64,000 nt of DNA from Tridacna crocea (Eukaryota; Mollusca; Bivalvia; Cardiida; Cardiidae), in contig OX031063.1 in NCBI GenBank assembly GCA_943736015.1, positions 8,289,001-8,353,000 of the forward strand, written 5' to 3'. The position numbers and the translations under genes were made by a program. The notes beneath the pieces were generated by a model that saw only the letters and a list, made by a program, of their open reading frames with translations, was not told where the DNA came from and did no database searches. This document shows positions 61,601 to 64,000 of this stretch, in pieces; the stretch's first letter is position 1; every line of letters starts with the position of its first letter.

Positions 61601-63521
61601 TCCTAGTTGTTATGTCGATGTTCATTTTATCAAGAATATCCATCCAGACAGTGTAGATCAAAAATCAGATAAAGTTTTCTGTATCTCAAGTTCTAAGAGG
61701 TATGTATATGTTTCAGTAATCTCAACTGTACAGAAAATATAATAAGAAGTTTAGATGTCAAAGTTTGTCCAGTCTGATCTGAATCTATGCTATCCCTTAA
61801 ACCTCTCTCCCCCCTTTCCCCCTGTGTGACGCTGAGATTGTTCCTTGAAGATAATTTTTTTTTTTTTCTCTCTGACACTGTCTAGTACCGGTACCTCCAT
61901 TTACTGTAAGATTCTATTGATTTTTTTTTCAAATTATCATATTATCTGTGTATTATGACTTATTTAAATTGTAGGTGAAGGAGACAAATTTTTACCCCGG
62001 AGAGCCAGATGATATCAATAATGGTCAGGAATGTATACAGATAGTGGGTGGGAGAAGGGATTATACAGGTAGCTGGGATGATGGAAACTGTACTCTACCA
62101 AAGTCTTTCATATGTGAAAAAGATCCTGGTGAGTAAAACAAAATTCTGTGATTGTTTGTTATGTAGGAGACAAAGGAAGGTAACTGGAATCTTGCGAAAT
62201 GTGAATTGTAACACACTTTGATTACAACCTGATGTCAGAAACCAAAGTTTTTGGTTTCAAGTTCTGTTTGAAGGAAAAATCTCTCTTTGTATGCTGGTGT
62301 ATATCAAAGATTGGACGAAAGCTTCTTTTCAATTCAATCTTGATCTATACTAATGACAAAGAGCATTTTATGTACATGTTATACTTGGCAGCATGGGGTG
62401 CGTACCTGTTTTTACACGAATAGCCTTTTGTATGTTTCTTAAATCTTAATGCATTGAATTAATGATTTGGACCTTTTTGAAATGGAATGAGCAGCCCAAA
62501 ATATTGCTATTTCAAGGTTATTTCCGTTTGAATATGTAGCATAGCAGAAGACAGTGGAAATCAAGATCAGACAGCACAGAATGTGCACTGTCTGCAAAAT
62601 CAACATAAGTCAGTCCCAAGGCTTTAACCCTTTCCAAAACGACAAATTTTGAACTCTTCCAAACTGAAAGGGTTTGCAGACGACAATTTTAGATTTTGAG
62701 AAAATGGCAGAAAGTTCTCAAAAAGGGTAGAAAACACTGTTGGAAAAGGAGAAATTGCTCATTACGAGCAATTTCTCCTTTTCCCACAGTGTTTTCAGAA
62801 GACTTTTATTGCAGACATGTAAAAACCAGGGCTTGCTTGGGAAAGGGTTAAGGGTTTAAAAATTTCTTTTTATTTTAAGTACTAGACATTGTTATCCTAA
62901 CTACAATTTTGTTAACTCGCCAGTTTCTATTTTGATTTTTGAAGAAATGTCAAACTTTGGAAGATTTACTTTCTAACTTAAAGGTAACCCATTACCAGAC
63001 AACAAAATTTAAGCCTTGTCTAAATTGAAAGCAGTTGCACTCAACAATTTCAGTCTGGCTCAAATGGTGTGATGTTTCTTTGATAGAGTGGAAAACATTG
63101 TGGGAAAAGGAGAAAATGCTGGTTACCAGCATTAACTTCTTTTCCAACTATGTTTTTAAAAGGCCTCTATTCAAGGAGCGTCAAAAGTTGGCGTTGTGTG
63201 GTAAAGGGTTAAAGCACCCTCCATAGGTAGAGTTGCTTTTTGTGGTCAGTGTAAATCAAGATCAGGCTGCACATTTTGTGCAGCCTGATCTTTGATCTAC
63301 ACTGTCTGCCTTTGCTAAAACACTAAGCAAACAACAGACTTAAAATTACAATTATTTGGGTCATATTTCTAGGATAAAAATGTCTGATGGGTTTACTCTT
63401 CCCTCTAAAGTTTAATTATAATGGAAATATCTTTGATTCATTTCTGTTTCAGTAAGTCTTTGATTCATTTCTGTTTTAGTAAATGGTGCTGGAAGCATGA
63501 CAAACCCAACAACAGTTCCAA
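46477..63521 (+). CDS. Tandem C-type lectin domain protein gene (at least 4 CTLDs), partial
   Basis: Visible plus-strand exons: 46477-46634, 47617-47732, 48997-49139, 51028-51251, 52045-52124, 52558-52661, 53646-53781, 55070-55143, 56143-56262, 58036-58140, 59951-60121, 61178-61278, 61975-62128 and 63480-63521. They join to 1728 nt (576 codons) with no stop or phase conflict. Each C-type lectin domain (139, 136, 145 and 142 residues) starts and ends in phase 1, the pattern of shuffled extracellular modules. WIGL-type cores and the disulphide cysteines are visible. Only the fourth domain keeps a calcium/sugar-site pair (EPD, WDD). Such proteins are secreted or surface lectins or mannose-receptor-like endocytic receptors; which one is unknown, since neither a signal peptide nor a membrane segment is in view. 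The 5' exon was not found, and the gene probably runs past the window's right end. Confidence 0.85.
46655..46800. repeat. (CTGT/GTGT)n degenerate simple repeat
   Basis: CTGTCTGTGTGTCT runs start about 20 bases after the CTLD1 first-exon donor. Confidence 0.85.
47150..47515 (+). mobile_element. Family B element with a subfamily K MITE inside
   Basis: 'catgctcggctctgtgaaaagggggt' is followed by TTAA, the K MITE, TTAA, then 'cacctctacaaaaaagtat' and 'tgaccattctacctcatga'. The uninterrupted B copy at 55.6 kb reads gggggcTTAAtacatctgc with one TTAA. Confidence 0.75.
47171..47399 (-). repeat. TTAA palindromic MITE (subfamily K)
   Basis: TTAACCCTTTAACCCATAAA start; hairpin GAAATTGCTCGTCGTGAGCA; end 'ggagtaaagggttaa'. 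Confidence 0.88.
47617..47732 (+). CDS. Lectin gene exon: CTLD1, middle part
   Basis: Acceptor ..atgtttttcag, donor AATGT|gtaagt; phase 0 in, 2 out. TWVANILKK, MWWTGLKIVNKR (WIGL-type core) and WTWADGTAY. A longer open frame upstream (from 47494) is intronic, as the pyrimidine-rich acceptor shows. Confidence 0.85.
47742..47997. repeat. 42-bp minisatellite, six copies, beside a splice donor
   Basis: Unit TTTGCATTTGCTGGTTTATT + CTTTTATTTGTTTCCCTTCTGT. It starts 10 bases after the exon ends. A 42-bp period keeps frames open, so the long ORFs across it are spurious. Confidence 0.92.
48025..48266 (-). repeat. TTAA palindromic MITE (subfamily L)
   Basis: Hairpin arms GTGGGAAAAGGAGAAAATGC / CAGCAATTTCTCCTTTTCCC with a 25-base altered centre; end 'tttgggaaagggttaa'. 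Confidence 0.7.
48295..48425. repeat. Family B/J fragments
   Basis: 'gtgcattaaacccccttttataagagc' is a B right end. 'tctcagatcagcctgcgcagtc' then resembles J. Confidence 0.45.
48744..48955 (-). repeat. TTAA palindromic MITE, decayed
   Basis: TTAACACTTTTCCAGACAAT start; hairpin mostly lost; left-end block 'catctgcatatgctttcaat' at right. Confidence 0.6.
48997..49139 (+). CDS. Lectin gene exon: CTLD1, C-terminal part
   Basis: Acceptor ..ttttctataaag, donor AAAG|gtaagt; phase 2 in, 1 out. PWYRNQEGNKNDAGQLCAAM and CRDGWGTICTRPK supply the last two conserved cysteines. The usual EPN/WND pair is absent, so calcium-type sugar binding is unlikely. Confidence 0.85.
49209..49436 (+). repeat. TTAA palindromic MITE (subfamily A)
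   Basis: 'atctctttaccaaaggac' start; hairpin centre TAAATACCAG; end 'tttggtaaagtgtcaa'. Confidence 0.75.
49545..49755 (+). repeat. Dispersed repeat with CCGTCCGTC tract
   Basis: 'catcaaggcggagggataaa', a TCCGTCCGTCCTTCTGTC tract, 'aatatctccaatattattgg' and 'ttgattccatgcaaaatggc'. I recall such sequence as a common molluscan repeat. Confidence 0.5.
49769..49997 (+). repeat. TTAA palindromic MITE (subfamily A), well preserved
   Basis: TTAACCCTTTCCCAAACGAC start; perfect hairpin around GGTTACC; end GGGAAAGGGTTAA. Best reference copy with 37782-38010. Confidence 0.9.
50142..50364 (+). repeat. TTAA palindromic MITE (subfamily A)
   Basis: TTAACTCTTTACCAAGCGAC start; perfect hairpin; end 'gtagtaatgggttaa'. 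Confidence 0.88.
50765..50996 (-). repeat. TTAA palindromic MITE (subfamily A), arms lengthened
   Basis: Hairpin has the extra bases GTGGGTGGAAAAGG in one arm and CCTTTTCCACCCAC in the other, so the palindrome is still perfect. End 'ggtagagagttaa'. Confidence 0.85.
51028..51251 (+). CDS. Lectin gene exon: CTLD2, N-terminal part
   Basis: Acceptor ..tttgtatgtttcag, donor ACT|gtaagt; phase 1 in, 0 out. CDLENGWHYIDGQCLKHFS, QTWQQARQICQSHQGDL and YTAWIGLSDT, a canonical CTLD first half. Confidence 0.9.
51601..51829 (+). repeat. TTAA palindromic MITE (subfamily A)
   Basis: TTAACCCTTTAACAGACAAC start; perfect hairpin around GGTATCC; end 'ggtaaagggttaa'. Confidence 0.85.
52045..52124 (+). CDS. Lectin gene exon: CTLD2, middle part
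   Basis: Acceptor ..ctcctttgaag, donor TTCT|gtgagt; phase 0 in, 2 out. RQWRWINNDTMRYSRWYPYG: the W.W..n...y..W pattern. Confidence 0.85.
52231..52453 (+). repeat. TTAA palindromic MITE (subfamily A)
   Basis: 'gatctttaccaaatgac' start; hairpin nearly perfect (CCTGCAATG); end 'ggtaaagggttaa'. Confidence 0.82.
52558..52661 (+). CDS. Lectin gene exon: CTLD2, C-terminal part
   Basis: Acceptor ..gattttacag, donor TTG|gtatgc; phase 2 in, 1 out. GSTCAAADPSQGWSWRNFVC and SFICNRS end the domain. No EPN/WND-type calcium site. Confidence 0.88.
52838..53066 (-). repeat. TTAA palindromic MITE (subfamily A)
   Basis: 'ctctttaccacacaatcccg' start; perfect hairpin; end 'tttggtaaagagttaa'. Confidence 0.85.
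53067..53310 (+). repeat. Two decayed TTAA MITE fragments
   Basis: 'aaaagcattttcagatgac' and 'ttagacttgaaatcacatgc' each repeat the left-end block; hairpins eroded. Confidence 0.5.
53368..53595 (+). repeat. TTAA palindromic MITE (subfamily A)
   Basis: 'aactctttaccaaacaaca' start; hairpin around GGTTGCC; end 'ggtaaggggttaa'. Confidence 0.82.
53646..53781 (+). CDS. Lectin gene exon: CTLD3, first part
   Basis: Acceptor ..cttgttccag, donor TAG|gtaata; phase 1 in, 2 out. CPTGWLQNEDRCYKPNS, TWFDAKTYCQSLGTSLLIIN. This domain is split by three internal introns, one more than the others. Confidence 0.88.
53899..54003 (+). repeat. Family E hairpin MITE, partial
   Basis: TTAACCCTTAAAGTGCTATG start; hairpin 'gatgaagatcagactgca' / 'tgcagtctgatcgtatatc'. 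Confidence 0.6.
54070..54330. mobile_element. Fold-back element, family I
   Basis: 'aataaagcacagttgtgagt', 'tatgaggcacaataaataat', turn 'gagggcaatggcccaagt', then complements and 'gttccattgaataacctact'. Opposite orientation to 29225-29530. Confidence 0.7.
54507..54735 (+). repeat. TTAA palindromic MITE (subfamily L)
   Basis: TTAACCCTTTCCAAAACAGC start; centre GAAATTGCTCGTTACGAGCAATTTC; end 'gtttgggaaagggttaa'. Confidence 0.88.
55070..55143 (+). CDS. Lectin gene exon: CTLD3, second part
   Basis: Acceptor ..ttttggttgtag, donor TCAG|gtatta; phase 2 in, 1 out. TEQQFISKTMNDL and KSWIGLS: helix 2 and the WIGL core. Confidence 0.88.
55614..56097 (+). mobile_element. Family B element, nearly complete, with MITE inside
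   Basis: Left end 'gccatgctctgtaaaaaggg' and right end 'cattaagcccccttttgaca' are inverted repeats. Inside is a hairpin 'aagtcagcctgcacagtcagggcaggctgact'. A subfamily A MITE sits at 55777-56003. Confidence 0.7.
55777..56003 (+). repeat. TTAA palindromic MITE (subfamily A), decayed
   Basis: TTAACTCTTGACACACAG start; hairpin broken (GCTAGTAACCATTATTTTC); end 'tgtaaaatgttaa'. Confidence 0.7.
56143..56262 (+). CDS. Lectin gene exon: CTLD3, third part
   Basis: Acceptor ..cttttggtttag, donor AGAA|gtattt; phase 1 in, 1 out. ILAWVDGSTVTYKHWANSQP then FDCGMVS, with the third conserved Cys. Confidence 0.85.
56288..57405 (+). repeat. Long tandem 'ggtcatgt..ggtcaaaaactaggtca' repeat, near full length
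   Basis: Begins 'tagctcacttgagcacaaag', holds about seven diverged 145-150 bp units ('gaatgtttgtcttgatgata', 'tgggtcatgt', 'aggtca', 'ctagaggccac') and ends 'gagcgatttcagggccatca'. It starts 26 bases after an exon. Confidence 0.85.
57835..57905. repeat. Family E hairpin core
   Basis: 'gcaggtcaaagatcggactgc' and 'ttaggtcttgatctgcac' arms. Confidence 0.45.
58036..58140 (+). CDS. Lectin gene exon: CTLD3, last part and linker
   Basis: Acceptor ..tttttatattag, donor CCGG|gtaatt; phase 1 in, 1 out. RWATGYCFNMNPFFCEMK closes the domain, followed by a Pro/Thr-rich linker DVPLNPTPAP. Confidence 0.85.
58187..58438 (+). mobile_element. Family B element, full length
   Basis: Left 'catgctctgtgaaaaagggg' and right 'ttaagcccccttttttgcaa' inverted ends; inner 'cagtgtgcatagtctgcacaggctgac'. 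Confidence 0.75.
58492..58734 (-). repeat. TTAA palindromic MITE, decayed
   Basis: TTAACCGTTTACCAAACAAT start; hairpin eroded; right part matches the left-end block weakly. Confidence 0.55.
58726..59135. repeat. ~146-bp tandem repeat, three copies
   Basis: 'attcaattttcatatttgtc', 'aatttccatgtcattcaatg', 'gcattaatttgcaccaat' recur. The first copy lacks about 25 bases. Confidence 0.88.
59220..59300. repeat. Family E hairpin core
   Basis: 'agtatagatcagagatcagactgcac / gtgcagtctaatcttgatctaca'. Confidence 0.6.
59431..59658 (-). repeat. TTAA palindromic MITE (subfamily A)
   Basis: TTAACCCATTACCACACAAT start; perfect hairpin; end 'ggtaagaagttaa'. Confidence 0.85.
59716..59925 (-). repeat. TTAA palindromic MITE, decayed
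   Basis: TTAACCCTTTACCACACAAT start; hairpin reduced. It ends about 25 bases before a lectin exon. Confidence 0.6.
59951..60121 (+). CDS. Lectin gene exon: CTLD4, N-terminal part
   Basis: Acceptor ..tatcatttag, donor ACTG|gttggt (weak, chosen because it keeps the frame); phase 1 in, 1 out. CDPNWQLYRNKCYYFG, WLDSKDFCEASGGQLIVIN. Confidence 0.85.
60190..60545. other. Intronic, nothing recognised
   Basis: Intron of the lectin gene without a recognised repeat. Confidence 0.45.
60549..60775 (-). repeat. TTAA palindromic MITE (subfamily K)
   Basis: 'aacccttttacccataagg' start; hairpin GAAATTGCTCGTCACGAGCA; right end decayed. Confidence 0.8.
60838..61066 (+). repeat. TTAA palindromic MITE (subfamily A)
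   Basis: TTAACCCTTTTCCAAATGAC start; hairpin around GGTTCCC; end 'gttcgagaaagggttaa'. Confidence 0.82.
61178..61278 (+). CDS. Lectin gene exon: CTLD4, middle part
   Basis: Acceptor ..cttttaaaacag, donor AAT|gtgagt; phase 1 in, 0 out. QQLKNTVTWIGLKFDK and LVWVDKTSP. Confidence 0.88.
61335..61555 (-). repeat. TTAA palindromic MITE (subfamily K)
   Basis: 'taccccataaggcatttcta' start; hairpin GAAATTGCTCGTCACGAGCA; end 'gtagtaaagggttaa'. Confidence 0.82.
61640..61800. repeat. Family E-like hairpin arms, separated
   Basis: 'agtgtagatcaaaaatcagat' and 'gtctgatctgaatctatgct' face each other about 100 bases apart. Confidence 0.35.
61975..62128 (+). CDS. Lectin gene exon: CTLD4, C-terminal part
   Basis: Acceptor ..ttaaattgtag, donor CCTG|gtgagt; phase 0 in, 1 out. 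FYPGEPDDINNGQECIQIVG, then GSWDDGNCTLPKSFICEKD. EPD and WDD sit where EPN and WND hold calcium and sugar in classical CTLDs, making this the only domain here with a plausible calcium-2 site. Confidence 0.9.
62150..62540. other. Intronic, nothing recognised
   Basis: No exon or repeat family identified. Confidence 0.45.
62545..62612. repeat. Family E hairpin core
   Basis: 'gtggaaatcaagatcagacagcac' with 'gtgcactgtctgcaaaatc'. Confidence 0.4.
62624..62851 (+). repeat. TTAA palindromic MITE (subfamily L)
   Basis: TTAACCCTTTCCAAAACGAC start; centre GAAATTGCTCATTACGAGCA; end 'gcttgggaaagggttaa'. Confidence 0.87.
62984..63212 (+). repeat. TTAA palindromic MITE (subfamily A)
   Basis: 'ggtaacccattaccagacaac' start; hairpin with second arm partly decayed (CATTAACTTCTTTTCC); end 'ggtaaagggttaa'. 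Confidence 0.8.
63232..63318. repeat. Family E hairpin core
   Basis: 'agtgtaaatcaagatcaggctgcaca' and 'tgtgcagcctgatctttgatctacact', near-perfect arms. Confidence 0.65.
63480..63521 (+). CDS. Lectin gene exon: Thr/Pro linker
   Basis: Acceptor ..ctgttttag, donor CCAA|gtaatg; phase 1 in, 1 out. Short VNGAGSMTNPTTVP linker, symmetric like a spacer between lectin domains. The acceptor is the second of two tandem copies of the same 27-28 bp acceptor sequence. Confidence 0.7.
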
Positions 63522-63569
63522 GTAATGTATCAAATTTATTTTCTTGTCCTTTGCAGATTTGTAAGAATG

Positions 63570-63735
63570 ACATGTTTTTTTACCACACAATCTCAATTGT
63601 TAACAATTTTGATGAAAGATGCTTATGAAAACATTGTGAGAAAAGATCAAAAGGCTAATATGCTGCATAATCTCCTTTTCCCACAATGTCTCTCCTTTGT
63701 TCAAAGCAATTCTTTTGAGTCATTTTAAAGATCTC
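63570..63735 (-). repeat. TTAA palindromic MITE, decayed
   Basis: 'ttaccacacaatctcaattg' start; hairpin reduced to 'gagaaaagatcaaaaggct .. ctccttttcccac'. Confidence 0.55.
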
Positions 63736-64000
63736 CTGTACAGAACTTTCAATATGGATGTTTGAAATTGTCTGTGCAGTAAATGTTTGAGTTGACACTG
63801 AAATAGCTTAATTTAAGTCTTTTAATCTTTGTAAACAAAGAGGATTGTATCCGGCATTTACTTCTTTTCCACCATGCTTTCTAATCTTGTTTTACCTGTG
63901 CTGAATTTTTCTGCATGTACAAGGACCAGTCTGCAATATGATGCAGCCCCATGTAAGACAAAATGTTATGGATCTGTAATTATGGGATGAATCGATCACA

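Noticed and set aside
13208-63521. A combined functional system linking the MIEAP-like and lectin genes
   Set aside because: They are on opposite strands, 14 kb apart and in different predicted compartments; nothing in the sequence ties them together.

Overview
This is eukaryotic nuclear DNA, most likely from a bivalve mollusc. The genes are split into small exons with consensus GT/AG splice sites. Introns and spacers are packed with short hairpin elements, tRNA-derived SINEs, and repeat types I recall as typical of bivalve genomes. Examples are the tandem 'GGTCATGT..GGTCAAAAACTAGGTCA' units and the hairpins carrying 'AGCCTGCGCAGTCCGCGCAGGCT'. The bivalve assignment is inference from repeat style and gene content; the species is not determined.

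Layout. 0-13 kb is repeat-rich spacer. It holds one exon-sized fucolectin/F5-8C-like domain on the minus strand (1161-1438), a dead non-LTR retrotransposon (about 5.4-8.5 kb), a mariner transposase 3' fragment fused to its end (8490-8811), several SINEs, and a large fold-back element cluster (9.8-10.97 kb). 13.2-32.2 kb is one complete minus-strand gene of 11 coding exons for a 537-residue mitochondria-eating-protein-like (MIEAP/SPATA18) protein. All intron phases agree and no frame is broken. 32-46 kb is spacer: a 38-bp minisatellite, nested fold-back elements, SINEs, an inverted segmental duplication (40.3-43.1 kb), and between its arms a degenerate tRNA 2'-phosphotransferase (KptA/TRPT1) fragment that runs into a histone-type 3' stem-loop. 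46.5 kb to the window end is a plus-strand gene encoding at least four tandem C-type lectin domains. Its 14 visible exons give 576 codons with every domain bounded by phase-1 introns, and the gene probably extends past both visible ends.

The dominant non-genic feature is a superfamily of roughly 220-230 bp palindromic MITEs, more than 50 copies including decayed ones. They start TTAACCCTTT and end AAAGGGTTAA, with a perfect hairpin at the centre. Several occur nested in other repeats. A related repeat copy gives an empty site with a single TTAA where the filled copy has two, which supports piggyBac-type TTAA target duplication. Subfamilies differ in the hairpin arms, yet both arms have changed together.

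The two genes have no evident functional link: one is a predicted cytosolic/mitochondrial quality-control factor, the other a secreted or surface lectin. I see no prokaryotic system, CRISPR array, rRNA or functional tRNA gene. The strongest candidates for something undescribed are the hairpin MITE superfamily with its co-changing arms, the MITE built of alternating palindromes (20.7 and 23.5 kb), and the KptA fragment whose stop codon lies in a histone-type hairpin loop.
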